A stretch of DNA of 64,000 bases from assembly GCF_943590815.1 (NCBI RefSeq), contig NZ_CALSBS010000016.1, positions 53,506 to 117,505 on the forward strand, given 5' to 3'. Shown piece by piece: positions 8,637-19,173 of this stretch (the stretch's first letter is position 1; every line of letters begins with the position of its first letter). This stretch comes from Pseudocitrobacter vendiensis. Lineage in GTDB: Bacteria; Pseudomonadota; Gammaproteobacteria; Enterobacterales; Enterobacteriaceae. Below the pieces are notes generated by a model. That model saw nothing but the letters and a program-made list of their open reading frames with translations. It was not told the DNA's origin and made no database searches. The position numbers were made by a program, and so were the translations under genes.

Positions 8637-8867
8637 ATGCAGACTAATCTGGCTAAACTACCTCAAGACGAAATGGATAAAGTTAACGTCGATCTTGCCG
8701 CGGCGGGCGTCGCTTTTAAAGAGCGCTATAACATGCCGGTGGTGGCCGAAGTCGTGGAACGCGAACAGCCAGAACACCTTCGCGACTGGTTCCGCGAGCG
8801 TTTAATTGCCCATCGTTTGGCCTCGGTATCCCTGTCTCGTTTGCCTTACGAACCGAAACAAAAATAA
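8637..8867 (+). CDS. holE: DNA polymerase III theta subunit
   Basis: HolE binds the epsilon proofreading exonuclease in the replicative polymerase core and stabilises it. The 76-residue protein matches E. coli HolE from L-A-K-L to the C-terminus, with [12 protein letters not shown] and [12 protein letters not shown] fully conserved. GGAGAG stands seven bases before the ATG. It is transcribed away from yobA. Confidence 0.96.
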   Translation: MQTNLAKLPQDEMDKVNVDLAAAGVAFKERYNMPVVAEVVEREQPEHLRDWFRERLIAHRLASVSLSRLPYEPKQK

Positions 8868-8966
8868 TCCTTACGGATTGATACACTTCCTTACGGCAAT
8901 CGGTGTAAACTTCTTCAGGAAAATCTGAAGTGACGACCCACTGACCTCTTGTTGAAGGAAGCAACT

Positions 8967-9635
8967 ATGCTGGCATGGTCTATTGCAGCGGCGCAATTCG
9001 CGCCGCAGAACGGCAGCCTCGCCGAAAATATTATCCACCATCTGCGTTTTATCCGCGCCGCGGCAAAACTGGAATGTAAGGTATTAATTTTTCCAGAACT
9101 CTCCCTGACAGGCCTGACGGGCGAGCCCGGGCTCCCCTCACCGCCCAGTAACGACCAATTGCAACCGCTCACCGATGCCGCCCGCCAGCATCAGATAACC
9201 ATTGTGGCCGGCTTACCCGTTGAGGAAAACGGTCAACGCAGCAAAGGTGTGGCCATATTCTCCCCCGACACGGCGAAACCGTATACCTGCGCGCAGGGCA
9301 ACGGCACCTGCCTGACGCCGGAATCGCGCTATATCAGTGTATTGAATCTGAATAACGATGGCTGCGATCTTTCGCCTCAGGCGTCGCTGTTAGCCACGCT
9401 CACCAGCACCGCAGAGTCACAGCAGAGCCTGAATACCCAACGGTTACAATGGTTTGCCCGCAAGCATGCCATCGCGGTACTCAAGTCGAATTACAGTTGC
9501 GATGACTTTTCCGGCGGCAGTGCCTTATGGGATGAAACCGGGCAACTGATCGTCCGGGCGGACCAGGGTGAACTCCTGGTTACCGGCAGAAAAAGCGCTC
9601 AGGGTTGGCAAGGCGACATCATTCCATTACGCTAG
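8967..9635 (+). CDS. yobB: Carbon-nitrogen hydrolase family protein YobB
   Basis: The protein (222 residues) belongs to the nitrilase/amidase superfamily. The first catalytic glutamate is visible in L-I-F-P-E-L-S-L-T-G near residue 42. The expected lysine and cysteine motifs are weaker: no clear nucleophile block of the usual G-x-x-x-C-Y-D form is evident, so activity is open. E. coli YobB is equally poorly characterised. GAAGGA precedes the ATG at 8967, which was chosen over an in-frame TTG at 8949. The stop lies 23 bases before exoX. Confidence 0.85.
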   Translation: MLAWSIAAAQFAPQNGSLAENIIHHLRFIRAAAKLECKVLIFPELSLTGLTGEPGLPSPPSNDQLQPLTDAARQHQITIVAGLPVEENGQRSKGVAIFSPDTAKPYTCAQGNGTCLTPESRYISVLNLNNDGCDLSPQASLLATLTSTAESQQSLNTQRLQWFARKHAIAVLKSNYSCDDFSGGSALWDETGQLIVRADQGELLVTGRKSAQGWQGDIIPLR

Positions 9636-9658
9636 CTTCTTTTGGCCGGGAGTATGCC

Positions 9659-10318
9659 ATGTTACGCGTGATCGATACCGAAACCTGCGACCTTCAGGGG
9701 GGCGTCGTTGAAATAGCGTCTGTCGATGTCGTGGATGGGAAAATCACCAACCCAATGAGCCACCTCGTGCGCCCCGATCGCCCGATCAGCGCACAGGCGA
9801 TGGCAATTCACCGCATTACGGAAGAGATGGTTGCCGATCAGCCGTGGATTGAAGAGGTGCTGCCGTTTTACCAGGGAAGCCCGTGGTATGTCGCGCACAA
9901 CGCCAGTTTCGACCGTCGCGTTCTGCCAGAAATGAACGGTGAGTGGATTTGCACCATGAAGATGGCGCGTCGGTTATGGCCCGGTATCAAATACAGCAAC
10001 ATGGCGCTATATAAGTCACGCAAACTGAGCGTCGCTACGCCGCCGGGGTTGCATCACCACCGCGCGTTGTATGATTGCTATATCACTGCCGCATTACTGA
10101 TTGATATCATCGATGTTTCTGGCTGGTCGCCCGAACAAATGGTCGATGTCACCGGACGCCCGGCGCTGCTGCGCACCTTTACCTTTGGTAAATATCGCGG
10201 CAAAGAGGTTTCGGAAGTGGCGGAGAACGATCCAGGTTATTTACGGTGGTTGTTCAACAACCTGGATCGAATGAGCCCGGAATTGCGCCTCACGTTAAAG
10301 CACTATCTGGGCGAATAA
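9659..10318 (+). CDS. exoX: Exodeoxyribonuclease X
   Basis: ExoX is a DnaQ-like 3'-5' exonuclease used in mismatch repair and recombination. The DEDDh residues are visible: D-T-E near residue 5, H-N-A-S-F-D near 82, and the H-H-R-A-L-Y-D motif near 139. A short C-terminal domain (F-T-F-G-K-Y-R-G-K) matches other ExoX proteins. The start at 9659 (M-L-R-V-I-D-T-E-T) gives 219 residues, one fewer than E. coli. The frame is open further upstream into yobB but conservation ends here. Confidence 0.95.
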   Translation: MLRVIDTETCDLQGGVVEIASVDVVDGKITNPMSHLVRPDRPISAQAMAIHRITEEMVADQPWIEEVLPFYQGSPWYVAHNASFDRRVLPEMNGEWICTMKMARRLWPGIKYSNMALYKSRKLSVATPPGLHHHRALYDCYITAALLIDIIDVSGWSPEQMVDVTGRPALLRTFTFGKYRGKEVSEVAENDPGYLRWLFNNLDRMSPELRLTLKHYLGE

Positions 10319-10319
10319 C

Positions 10320-12380
10320 TTAGCGGACGCTTCTGCCGGGTAAGGTACCCTGAGCCAGCGCAATCAAAAACGTGAATTCGAGCGCCACGCCTTCATAACT
10401 TTTGAAGCGCCCCGACTTCCCACCATGCCCGGAGTCCATATCCGTACACAGCAGCAGAAGGTTATCATCCACCTTCTGCTCGCGCAGTTTGGCCACCCAT
10501 TTCGCGGGCTCCCAGTACTGTACCTGAGAATCATGCAACCCGGTGGTGACCAGCAAATGCGGATAGGCGTTCGGCTGCACATTGTCGTAGGGGCTGTACG
10601 ACTTCATGTAATGATAATAGGTCTCATCCTGCGGATTTCCCCACTCCTCAAACTCCCCGGTGGTCAGCGGAATAGACTCGTCCAGCATCGTCGTGACGAC
10701 ATCAACAAACGGCACCTGCGCCACCACGCCGTGGAACAGCTCAGGACGCAGATTAATGGCGGTCCCCATTAACATCCCGCCCGCGCTGCCGCCCATGCCG
10801 TAACACAGTTTGGCATCACCATACCCCTGAGTCAGCAGCGCATCGGTCACATCAAGGTAATCATTGAAGGTGTTCATCTTCTTAAGGAATTTGCCGTCTT
10901 CGTACCACTGCTGCCCCAACTCACCGCCGCCGCGAACGTGGGCGATAGCATAGACAAAACCGCGATCCAGAAGACTCAGGCGGCTGCTGCTGAAGTCGGC
11001 GTCCATACTCGCGCCATAAGAACCATAGCCATACACCAGTAGCGGATTTTTCCCTTTGCGGAAGTGTTCACGGTGATACACCAGCGAAACGGGGACTTCC
11101 ACGCCATCGCGCGCGGTGATCCACAGGTGTTCGCTCTGATAATGCGAGGCGTCAAAGCCTTTGACCTCCTGCTGCTTCAGCACCTTACGCTCCCCGGAAT
11201 CCATATCCAGTTCAAACAGCGTATCCGGCGTGGTCATGGACGAATAGCCATAGCGCAGCCGCGACGTTTCCGGCTCAGGATTATAGGCCACCCAGGTGAC
11301 ATAGGCCGGGTCATCAAAGGCAATTCCGCTCTCTTCACGCGTATGGCGATTAATTTGCCGCAGGCTGGTCAGACCGTGTTGACGCTCCTCGAGCACCAGC
11401 CAGTCGGTAAAGAGTGTGAAGCTCTCCAGCATCACATCATTGCGTGCTGGAATTAGCGTTTGCCACTCTCTCTCATCGCGTACGCTACTGCGATAAAGAC
11501 CAAAGTTTTTACCTTCGCGGTTGGAGCGAATATAAAAATGATGCTGGAAATGATCGATGCTGTATTCATGATCTTTGCGACGTGGCAGGAACACGATCGG
11601 TTCGGCATCCGGCAGCTCAGCATCGAGCAACCGCATTTCGCTGGTTGTGGCGCTCGAGAGCGCAATCACTACATAGTGTTTCGAGGACGTTTTATGCAGG
11701 CTGACGTAAAACGTATCATCTTTCTCTTCATAGACCAGCGTATCCTGCGCCGCAGGCGTGCCAATGCGATGTCGCCACACCTGCCACGGCAGAAGCGTCG
11801 TGGGGTGCTTGCGAACATAATAGAGCGTTTGTGAATCATTGACCCAGACAATGCCAGGAGAGACATTCTCCAGCACTTCAGGGTACCAGTTCCCGGTACG
11901 CAAATTGCAAAATCGCAGGCCGTACTGACGACGCGAAAGATAATCTTCAGTGATCGCCAACAGATCGTTGTCCGGTGAAACCGTCAGCCCACCGAGTGTG
12001 TAAAATTCACTGTGCGCAGCGCGCTGATTGGCGTCGAGTAACAGATCCCAGGGTTCCCACTCCCCCTTCTGCACCGATTGACGCTGATATATCGCGTACT
12101 CGCAGCCCGGCTCATAAACCTGGCGATAGCGATAACCTTTTTTGGTATAAGGCGCGGACTCTTCTCGCTGGGGAATACGGTCGACTATCTCCTTTAGCAC
12201 GCGCTCCTGAAGGGCGTGCTGAGAGTCCATCACACTTTTTCCGTAATCATTTTCCTGATGCAGATAATCGAGGACCTCTGGCGCTGCGCGATTGTCGTCG
12301 CGCAGCCAGAAATAGTTATCAATACGCGTATCGCCATGAAGCGTCATGGCGTGAGGAATTTGTTTCGCTTTTGGCGGCAT
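10320..12380 (-). CDS. ptrB: Oligopeptidase B (protease II)
   Basis: A 686-residue cytosolic serine peptidase of the prolyl oligopeptidase family that cuts short peptides after Arg or Lys. An N-terminal beta-propeller domain covers roughly residues 1-400. The alpha/beta hydrolase domain follows, with the nucleophile in G-M-G-G-S-A-G-G near residue 530 and the catalytic histidine in D-S-G-H-G-G near 650. The length matches E. coli PtrB. It converges on exoX with only one base between the stops. Confidence 0.96.
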   Translation of the reverse strand: MPPKAKQIPHAMTLHGDTRIDNYFWLRDDNRAAPEVLDYLHQENDYGKSVMDSQHALQERVLKEIVDRIPQREESAPYTKKGYRYRQVYEPGCEYAIYQRQSVQKGEWEPWDLLLDANQRAAHSEFYTLGGLTVSPDNDLLAITEDYLSRRQYGLRFCNLRTGNWYPEVLENVSPGIVWVNDSQTLYYVRKHPTTLLPWQVWRHRIGTPAAQDTLVYEEKDDTFYVSLHKTSSKHYVVIALSSATTSEMRLLDAELPDAEPIVFLPRRKDHEYSIDHFQHHFYIRSNREGKNFGLYRSSVRDEREWQTLIPARNDVMLESFTLFTDWLVLEERQHGLTSLRQINRHTREESGIAFDDPAYVTWVAYNPEPETSRLRYGYSSMTTPDTLFELDMDSGERKVLKQQEVKGFDASHYQSEHLWITARDGVEVPVSLVYHREHFRKGKNPLLVYGYGSYGASMDADFSSSRLSLLDRGFVYAIAHVRGGGELGQQWYEDGKFLKKMNTFNDYLDVTDALLTQGYGDAKLCYGMGGSAGGMLMGTAINLRPELFHGVVAQVPFVDVVTTMLDESIPLTTGEFEEWGNPQDETYYHYMKSYSPYDNVQPNAYPHLLVTTGLHDSQVQYWEPAKWVAKLREQKVDDNLLLLCTDMDSGHGGKSGRFKSYEGVALEFTFLIALAQGTLPGRSVR

Positions 12381-12462
12381 GTCATTGTTCTTCTGTATTA
12401 GTCACACCCTATAAGGGTGGACAAATTAAACGACGATGCAAGCGAAACCTGTGACAAGACGT

Positions 12463-13104
12463 TTAAAGTTGCTGTTTTTGTTGCTGCAAATCCTGCTCGA
12501 TGCCTTCTCGCACTTCCGGCGGCAGCTTCAGCGCATCACCCAGGGCATTAAGATAACTGCGCTCCATAAAGTGGTCGATATCTATCGCCGCGCAGCTCAC
12601 AAAGTAAAGCTCTAAAGCCTCTTCTTCGTTATGCACATCACGCGCCAGACGCTGGGGATCGAGCGGCTGCTCGATAGCCTGCGCGATCAGCGCACGTCCC
12701 TGCTCTTCAACACCCGCTTCACGCAGTTGCTGTTCTATCGCCGCCTGCTCTTTGGCATCAATATGCCCGTCGCTCTTCGCGGCAAACACCAGCGCCAGAA
12801 TCAGTCGCTCTGTACGCACATCCAGCGGAGCGGCAGGTTCACCGTATTTCTGTTCTGTATGCGGATTACCCTGAAGCTTTCCTTTATATTTGTTCCACAA
12901 CACGCTACCCGCCACCGCGCCGCCGCCGACTAACAACGCTCCGGTGCCGTATTTCGCCAGCATTTTGCGCGAGGATTTACTGGCGACCAGCAAACCCGCC
13001 AGCCCGCCCAGCGCGCCAGGCACCAGCATTTGGCTGAGATCTTTCTTTCCCTCACCCGATTTTTGCCCCAGCAGCGATTGCAGTTGATTAAGCCAGCCAG
13101 ACAT
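12463..13104 (-). CDS. yebE: Inner membrane protein YebE (DUF533)
   Basis: A 213-residue protein with one glycine-rich membrane segment around residues 55-75 ([12 protein letters not shown]) and a C-terminal helical domain resembling TerB. E. coli YebE is known to be induced by the Cpx and sigma-E envelope stress responses; its function is unknown. The start at 13104 (M-S-G-W-L-N-Q-L) matches E. coli; the longer open frame reaches 13224 but is not conserved. The neighbours yebF and yebG, found beside it in E. coli, are missing here. Confidence 0.92.
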   Translation of the reverse strand: MSGWLNQLQSLLGQKSGEGKKDLSQMLVPGALGGLAGLLVASKSSRKMLAKYGTGALLVGGGAVAGSVLWNKYKGKLQGNPHTEQKYGEPAAPLDVRTERLILALVFAAKSDGHIDAKEQAAIEQQLREAGVEEQGRALIAQAIEQPLDPQRLARDVHNEEEALELYFVSCAAIDIDHFMERSYLNALGDALKLPPEVREGIEQDLQQQKQQL

Positions 13105-13229
13105 ATAACCTCCGATAGATTTGTACCAGTTAATCAGCCTAGGCGAACCGATGTCAGGATATGTCTGCTCTGCATAAAGATGCGCAAATTTAACGTGATA
13201 GCGCCGCATTAACGTCGACAGCAAGACAG

Positions 13230-13245
13230 ACGCAAACGTTTTCGT
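13230..13245 (+). promoter_or_regulatory. PurR operator of purT
   Basis: ACGCAAACGTTTTCGT is a full match to the PurR box. It sits directly before a TATAAT -10 (13247-13252), where bound PurR would block RNA polymerase. It indicates repression of purT by hypoxanthine or guanine through PurR. Confidence 0.93.
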
Positions 13246-13284
13246 TTATAATGCGCGAAATTTTGACAGACGATGGAAAATGCA

Positions 13285-14463
13285 ATGACTTTACTCGGCA
13301 CAGCCCTGCGTCCTGCGGCGACGCGCGTAATGCTATTAGGTTCCGGCGAACTCGGAAAAGAGGTTGCCATTGAGTGTCAGCGACTGGGAATTGAGGTGAT
13401 TGCTGTCGATCGCTATGCCGATGCGCCTGCCATGCACGTCGCTCACCGCTCTCACGTCATTAACATGCTGGATGGTCAGGCGCTGAAAGCACTGGTAGAA
13501 GCGGAAAAGCCAGATTTCATCGTGCCGGAAATTGAAGCCATCGCGACCGACATGCTGGTTGAGCTGGAACATCACGGCCAAAACGTGGTGCCCTGCGCGC
13601 GTGCCACGCAGCTGACCATGAACCGTGAAGGCATTCGTCGTCTGGCCGCCGAAGAACTCAAGCTCCCCACCTCGGCATACCGCTTCGCCGACAGCGAAGC
13701 CACATTCCGCGATGCCGTCACGGAAATTGGCCTGCCCTGCATCATCAAACCCGTAATGAGTTCATCCGGCAAAGGCCAGAGCTTCATTCGCAGCGAAGCG
13801 CAGCTTACTGACGCCTGGCAGTATGCCCAACAGGGCGGTCGTGCGGGAGCGGGTCGCGTCATCGTCGAAGGGGTGGTGAATTTTGATTTTGAAATCACTC
13901 TGCTGACTGTGAGCGCGGTGGATGGCGTTCACTTCTGTGCGCCGGTCGGTCACCGTCAGGAAGATGGCGATTATCGTGAATCGTGGCAACCCCAGCAGAT
14001 GAGCCCGCTCGCCCTGGAACGTGCGCAGGCTATCGCACGCGACGTCGTGCTGGCGCTGGGCGGTCATGGTTTATTCGGTGTGGAACTGTTTGTCTGTGGT
14101 GATGACGTTATCTTCAGCGAGGTTTCCCCACGCCCGCATGACACCGGAATGGTGACACTGATTTCACAAGACCTCTCCGAGTTCGCCCTGCACGTTCGCG
14201 CTTTCCTGGGCCTCCCGGTTGGCGCAATTCGTCAGTATGGCCCGTCTGCCTCAGCGGTTATTCTGCCGTGTTTACAGAGCCAGAACGTCACCTTTGATAA
14301 CGTAAATGGTGCGGTAGGTGCGGGTCTGCAGGTTCGTTTGTTTGCTAAACCGGAAATCGACGGTACGCGTCGAATGGGCGTGGCGCTGGCAACCGCCGAT
14401 TCGGTTGATGACGCCATCGAGCGGGCAAAAGTAGCTGCCGCCGCGGTGATTGTGAAGGGATAA
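13285..14463 (+). CDS. purT: Formate-dependent phosphoribosylglycinamide formyltransferase 2
   Basis: PurT makes formylglycinamide ribonucleotide from GAR, formate and ATP, an alternative to PurN in purine synthesis. The 392-residue ATP-grasp enzyme shows the N-terminal Rossmann-like loop (L-G-S-G-E-L-G-K-E), the ATP-binding [11 protein letters not shown] near residue 155 and the metal site in [12 protein letters not shown] near 280. ATG 13285 matches the E. coli start; an ATG at 13273 is in frame. Confidence 0.97.
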   Translation: MTLLGTALRPAATRVMLLGSGELGKEVAIECQRLGIEVIAVDRYADAPAMHVAHRSHVINMLDGQALKALVEAEKPDFIVPEIEAIATDMLVELEHHGQNVVPCARATQLTMNREGIRRLAAEELKLPTSAYRFADSEATFRDAVTEIGLPCIIKPVMSSSGKGQSFIRSEAQLTDAWQYAQQGGRAGAGRVIVEGVVNFDFEITLLTVSAVDGVHFCAPVGHRQEDGDYRESWQPQQMSPLALERAQAIARDVVLALGGHGLFGVELFVCGDDVIFSEVSPRPHDTGMVTLISQDLSEFALHVRAFLGLPVGAIRQYGPSASAVILPCLQSQNVTFDNVNGAVGAGLQVRLFAKPEIDGTRRMGVALATADSVDDAIERAKVAAAAVIVKG

Positions 14464-14518
14464 AAAAAGCGGGCCGTTGGGCACGCTTCTGGTTGCTTGC
14501 AAAGTGCGTTTTGTTCTT

Positions 14519-14622
<104 letters not shown>

Positions 14623-14628
14623 ACGCAC

Positions 14629-15270
14629 TTACAGCGTTGCAGCTTCTACTGCTTCACGAGCCAGTTTGGTGATACGATCGTAATCGCCAGCTTCCAGCGC
14701 ATCCGCCGGAACCAGCCAGGAACCACCGACGCACAGAACGCTTTTCAGCGCGAGGTAGTCGCGGCAGTTTTTCAGTGAGATACCGCCAGTCGGGCAGAAA
14801 CGAATATGAGAGAACGGACCTGCAATCGCCTGCAGCGCTTTCACGCCACCGTTAGCTTCCGCCGGGAAGAATTTGAATTCTTTCAGACCGTGATCCATAC
14901 CCAGCATCAGTTCAGAAACAGAGCTGATACCCGGGATCAGCGGGATAGTGCCTTCGGTAGCCGCTTTCAGCAGAGAGTCAGTCAGGCCCGGGCTGATGGC
15001 GAACTGTGCGCCAGCTTCGGTGACTTCTTTCAACTGCTGCGGGTTGGTTACGGTACCCGCACCTACGATAGCGTCCGGCACTTCTTTCGCAATAGCGCGG
15101 ATAGCGTCCATTGCGCACGCGGTACGCAGGGTCACTTCCAGCACGCGTACACCGCCTGCAACCAGCGCTTTTGCCATCGGCACAGCGTGTTCCAGCTTGT
15201 TCACTACGATAACCGGTACAACAGGACCAGTCGTCAGGATTGCTTCTGCAGTGGTTTTCCAGTTTTTCAT
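14629..15270 (-). CDS. eda: KHG/KDPG aldolase
   Basis: Eda splits 2-keto-3-deoxy-6-phosphogluconate into pyruvate and glyceraldehyde 3-phosphate, the last step of the Entner-Doudoroff route, and also acts on 4-hydroxy-2-oxoglutarate. It is a 213-residue TIM barrel with the Schiff-base lysine at position 133 (in K-E-F-K-F-F-P-A-E) and Glu45 in L-E-V-T-L-R-T. It is 37 bases downstream of edd and surely cotranscribed. Confidence 0.97.
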   Translation of the reverse strand: MKNWKTTAEAILTTGPVVPVIVVNKLEHAVPMAKALVAGGVRVLEVTLRTACAMDAIRAIAKEVPDAIVGAGTVTNPQQLKEVTEAGAQFAISPGLTDSLLKAATEGTIPLIPGISSVSELMLGMDHGLKEFKFFPAEANGGVKALQAIAGPFSHIRFCPTGGISLKNCRDYLALKSVLCVGGSWLVPADALEAGDYDRITKLAREAVEAATL

Positions 15271-15307
15271 CAGATTATTCTCTCGCCAGGTCTAAAAACG
15301 TATCATC

Positions 15308-17119
15308 TTAAAAAGTAATGCAGGTTGCGCCCTGCTCTGCGCCGGAGAGTTTCTCACGCAGCGCGCTGAACATTTCGCGGCCAGTACCGACACGGGAGGC
15401 GCTCATATCAGGAATGTGCGGTTGACGTGCGGCCAGCTCGGCTTCATCGACCAGCAGCGTTAATTCGCCGGTCTGCCCGTTGACACGGATCATATCGCCG
15501 TCACGTACTTTTGCCAGCAAACCACCATCATAGGCTTCCGGGGTGACATGAATTGCTGACGGCACTTTACCTGATGCACCAGAGAGTCGTCCATCGGTGA
15601 CTAACGCAATTTTGAAACAGCGGTCCAATAATACACCAAGTGGCGGCATGAGTTTATGTAATTCTGGCATTCCGTTCGCTTTTGGCCCCTGATGGCGCAC
15701 TACAACCACGCAATCTTTGTCCAGAAGGCCCGCTTCGAAGGCTGGCAGAACGTCATGCTGGCTCTCAAAGACCACGGCTGGCGCTTCAATAACCTGGTTT
15801 TCTACCGGCACGGCAGAGGTTTTCATCACTGCGCGGCCAAGGTTTCCGCTCAGTACTTTGGTGCCGCCATGTTTGGAGAACGGTTTGTCGAAGGAGGCGA
15901 TGATGTTTTCATCCAGAGACGCGGTTGCGCCTTCACGCCAGTCCAGCTTGCCGTTATTCAGCCACGGCTCCATGGTGTAGTGAGACAGACCGAAGCCCGC
16001 CACGGTGTTCACGTCTTCGTGCAGCAGACCGCCTTTCAGCAGTTCGCGCACCAGAACCGGCACACCGCCCGCCGCCTGGAAGTGGTTAATATCTGCAGGG
16101 CCGTTCGGATACAGACGCGCCATCAGCGGTACAACGTCGGAGATTTCAGAGAAGTCATCCCAGTTGATGATGATACCCGCAGCACGCGCCATAGCCACCA
16201 GGTGCATGGTGTGGTTAGTTGAGCCGCCCGTTGCCAGCAGGGCGACGATACCGTTGACCACAACCTTTTCGTCGATCATCTGACCGAGCGGCATCCATTC
16301 GTTACCGTTACCGGTCATGCGGGTCACCTGACGTGCGGCAGCCGCCGTCAGTTCTTCACGCAGCGGCGCATCCGGGTGAACAAATGAAGAGCCCGGCAGC
16401 TGCATCCCCATGAATTCAATCACCATCTGGTTAGTGTTCGCGGTGCCGTAAAACGTACAGGTACCTGGCGCATGGTAAGAAGCCGCTTCGGATTCCAGCA
16501 GCGCGTTACGATCAACTTTACCTTCCGCATACAGCTGACGAATACGGACTTTTTCTTTATTCGGCAGGCCGCTTGCCATCGGGCCTGACGGAATGAAGAC
16601 GGACGGCAGGTGGCCGAAAGAGAGCGCCGCCATAGCCAGCCCCGGGACGATTTTGTCGCACACGCCGAGATAAAGCGCGCCATCAAACATGTTGTGAGAC
16701 AGGCCCACCGCGGCAGACATGGCGATCACTTCACGGCTCAGAAGGGAAAGTTCCATCCCGTCCTGGCCCTGCGTGACTCCATCGCACATTGCTGGTACGC
16801 CGCCCGCAACCTGACCGACCGCGCTGACGCTGTGCAGGGCTTTACGAATGATATCAGGATAGTGCTCATACGGCTGATGGGCGGAGAGCATGTCGTTATA
16901 GGAGGTGATGATCGCAATATTGTTACGCAGCATGCTTTTCAGCGACGCTTTATCCTCTGCGCCGCAAGCCGCAAAACCGTGCGCCAGGTTACCGCAGGCC
17001 AGCTGGGAGCGATGCACGGTTTCGGTCTTCGCACGCTTGATGCGTTCAAGGTAGGCAGAACGGGTATCGCGTGAGCGGTCGATAATGCGATTTGTTACGC
17101 GTAACAATACAGGATTCAT
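15308..17119 (-). CDS. edd: 6-phosphogluconate dehydratase
   Basis: Edd converts 6-phosphogluconate to KDPG. The 603-residue protein is full length for the IlvD/Edd family; iron-sulfur cluster cysteines are visible in C-D-G-V-T-Q-G near residue 150 and in the V-C-D-K-I-V-P-G and A-P-G-T-C-x-F-Y-G-T-A-N-T-N blocks. It forms an operon with eda and lies downstream of zwf, so the cluster covers glucose 6-phosphate to pyruvate apart from the lactonase step. Confidence 0.97.
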   Translation of the reverse strand: MNPVLLRVTNRIIDRSRDTRSAYLERIKRAKTETVHRSQLACGNLAHGFAACGAEDKASLKSMLRNNIAIITSYNDMLSAHQPYEHYPDIIRKALHSVSAVGQVAGGVPAMCDGVTQGQDGMELSLLSREVIAMSAAVGLSHNMFDGALYLGVCDKIVPGLAMAALSFGHLPSVFIPSGPMASGLPNKEKVRIRQLYAEGKVDRNALLESEAASYHAPGTCTFYGTANTNQMVIEFMGMQLPGSSFVHPDAPLREELTAAAARQVTRMTGNGNEWMPLGQMIDEKVVVNGIVALLATGGSTNHTMHLVAMARAAGIIINWDDFSEISDVVPLMARLYPNGPADINHFQAAGGVPVLVRELLKGGLLHEDVNTVAGFGLSHYTMEPWLNNGKLDWREGATASLDENIIASFDKPFSKHGGTKVLSGNLGRAVMKTSAVPVENQVIEAPAVVFESQHDVLPAFEAGLLDKDCVVVVRHQGPKANGMPELHKLMPPLGVLLDRCFKIALVTDGRLSGASGKVPSAIHVTPEAYDGGLLAKVRDGDMIRVNGQTGELTLLVDEAELAARQPHIPDMSASRVGTGREMFSALREKLSGAEQGATCITF

Positions 17120-17236
17120 AAAAGCTCCTCAAAAATTTTCTGTCCAGGCTCCAGCGACATAAGGTTTTGATTAGCATTTTCTGCCACAAAACCCCCGTAT
17201 TCTGTAGCTTAGGGGCAAACATCTGAAGATAGTGTA

Positions 17237-17273
17237 ATAAAAAAAGCCCCGGGGGTGAATCCACCCGGGGCTT
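17237..17273 (-). terminator. Terminator between zwf and edd
   Basis: A strong hairpin (AAGCCCCGGG...CCCGGGGCTT); on the minus strand it is followed by TTTTTTTATTA, the layout of a rho-independent terminator for zwf. It lies between the GntR-like operator and edd. Confidence 0.85.
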
Positions 17274-17310
17274 AAATGCGTAAAAATAGCACTACATGCT
17301 GTGTTAGATC

Positions 17311-17326
17311 ATGTTACCGGTAAAAT
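17311..17326 (-). promoter_or_regulatory. GntR-like operator upstream of edd
   Basis: ATGTTACCGGTAAAAT is close to the palindromic gluconate repressor GntR box (ATGTTACCGGTAACAT type) and lies in the zwf-edd gap. In E. coli edd is controlled by GntR. Here the site is upstream of the zwf terminator as read toward edd. Confidence 0.65.
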
Positions 17327-17351
17327 ACCCCAATGGGATTACCGTCATACG

Positions 17352-18827
17352 TTACTCAAACTCGTTCCAGGAACGGCCATCGCGGGTGATCATCGCAACG
17401 GACGCTACCGGCCCCCAGATGCCAGCCTGGTACGGTTTCGGCGGGTCCTGATCGGCGGCCCACGCTTCAGTGATGGAGTCGACCCACTTCCACGCTTCTT
17501 CCACTTCATCGCGGCGCACGAACAGCGCCTGAATTCCGCGCATGGTCTCCAGCAGCAGGCGCTCGTAAGCATCCGCCAGGTGCGTTTGATTGAAGGTTTC
17601 GGAGTAGCTCAGATCCAGCTTGGTGATCTGCAGGTTATGTTTGTGGTCCAGACCAGGTACTTTGTTCAGCACCTGGATATCCACACCTTCATCTGGCTGC
17701 AAGCGGATCGTCAGTTTATTCTGCGGCAGCTCCTGCCAGGACTCTTTAAACAAATTGAGTTCCGGGTTTTTGAAATACACCACCACTTCAGAGCATTTAG
17801 TCGGCAGTCGTTTACCGGTGCGCAGGTAGAACGGCACGCCCGCCCAGCGCCAGTTATCGATATCCACGCGAATAGCGACGAAGGTTTCCGTATTGCTCTG
17901 CTTGTTGGCGCCCTCTTCTTCCAGGTAGCCCGGCACTTTTTTGCCCTGCGCAAAACCTGAGGTGTACTGACCGCGTACGGTTTTTTCGCGAACGTTAGAA
18001 CGGTCGATACGACGCAGAGATTTCAGTACTTTCACTTTGGCATCGCGAATGCTGTCGGCAGTCAGATCGGATGGCGGCGACATCGCAATCATGCACAGAA
18101 TTTGCAGCAGGTGGTTCTGAATCATATCGCGCATCTGACCGGCCTGATCAAAGTAGCCCCAACGGCCTTCGATGCCGACTTCTTCTGCCACGGTGATTTC
18201 GACGTGATCGATAGTGCGGTTATCCCAGTTGTTCACAAACAGGGAGTTGGCAAAACGCAGCGCCAGCAGGTTCAGCACCGTTTCTTTACCCAGATAGTGG
18301 TCGATACGGTAAACCTGGCACTCTTCGAAGTATTCGCCCACCTGATCGTTGATTTCACGCGAGGTCGCAAGCGAGGTACCCAGCGGTTTTTCCATCACCA
18401 CGCGCGCAGGCTTGGCGTTCAGTTTCGCCTCACCTAACCCTTTGCAAATCGCGCCGAACGTATTAGGCGGCATCGCGAAGTAGTTGATGGTGACACGGTT
18501 TTTCTGATCGAGCATGTCGCCAAGGCGGCTAAATGCGCTGGTGTCGTTGACATCCAGATTACAGAAATCCAGGCGGCCGCTCAGCGTTTCCCACAAACCT
18601 TCATCTATTTTCTCCTTCATGAAGGTTTCGAGCGCCTCGCGCACCACTTTGGTGTAGGCTTCTTTGTCCCAATCCGCACGTCCTACCCCGATAATACGGG
18701 TGTCCGGATTGATCTGACCGGCTTTTTCAAGCTGATACAGGGAAGGCAACAATTTACGACGCGCCAGGTCACCTTTCGCGCCGAAAATGACCAGATCGCA
18801 TGCCTGGGCCGTTTGCGTTACCGCCAT
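17352..18827 (-). CDS. zwf: Glucose-6-phosphate 1-dehydrogenase
   Basis: Zwf oxidises glucose 6-phosphate to 6-phosphogluconolactone with NADP+, feeding the pentose phosphate and Entner-Doudoroff routes. The 491-residue enzyme has the nucleotide-binding [10 protein letters not shown] near residue 15 and the substrate site R-I-D-H-Y-L-G-K-E near 175, the family signature. The length equals E. coli Zwf. A HexR box lies about 50 bases upstream of the start codon. Confidence 0.98.
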   Translation of the reverse strand: MAVTQTAQACDLVIFGAKGDLARRKLLPSLYQLEKAGQINPDTRIIGVGRADWDKEAYTKVVREALETFMKEKIDEGLWETLSGRLDFCNLDVNDTSAFSRLGDMLDQKNRVTINYFAMPPNTFGAICKGLGEAKLNAKPARVVMEKPLGTSLATSREINDQVGEYFEECQVYRIDHYLGKETVLNLLALRFANSLFVNNWDNRTIDHVEITVAEEVGIEGRWGYFDQAGQMRDMIQNHLLQILCMIAMSPPSDLTADSIRDAKVKVLKSLRRIDRSNVREKTVRGQYTSGFAQGKKVPGYLEEEGANKQSNTETFVAIRVDIDNWRWAGVPFYLRTGKRLPTKCSEVVVYFKNPELNLFKESWQELPQNKLTIRLQPDEGVDIQVLNKVPGLDHKHNLQITKLDLSYSETFNQTHLADAYERLLLETMRGIQALFVRRDEVEEAWKWVDSITEAWAADQDPPKPYQAGIWGPVASVAMITRDGRSWNEFE

Positions 18828-18874
18828 GTCATTCTCCTCAGTTGTATTTCCTGGTTCTTATGCCAGGCTACAGT

Positions 18875-18889
18875 TGTAATTTTATTACA
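18875..18889 (-). promoter_or_regulatory. HexR operator upstream of zwf
   Basis: TGTAATTTTATTACA is an excellent match to the HexR consensus (TGTAATTWWATTACA type). It lies 48 bases before the zwf start codon, with hexR itself divergent on the other side. HexR releases DNA on binding KDPG, so zwf would be induced when the Entner-Doudoroff route runs. Confidence 0.85.
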
Positions 18890-19173
18890 CCGCACTGTAC
18901 TGTGTTTACTAACTTACCGAAACCTTTTACCGCCTTAGACCGCACAAATGGAAATATATGCGGCTTAACGCCTGGGCAAAGCGCTAATTTTGTTCGTTCT
19001 TTCGCCCTGAACGGGTTTGCAAAAATTCGACGTTGATCATGTAATGAAAAAAAACAACATTTTTTGCTGTTGTTTGTCCCCTTTCATCAACCTTGAGGGG
19101 TATATTCTTGCTAAAACGCCTGCAGATTTCACCCATTAATGGAATCGTTTCAATCAATGAGCGCCCCATCACG

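Noticed and set aside
17301..17960. 219-codon open frame opposite the 3' part of zwf, overlapping the GntR-like site
   Set aside because: Antisense to zwf, no start signal, no similarity that I recognise.
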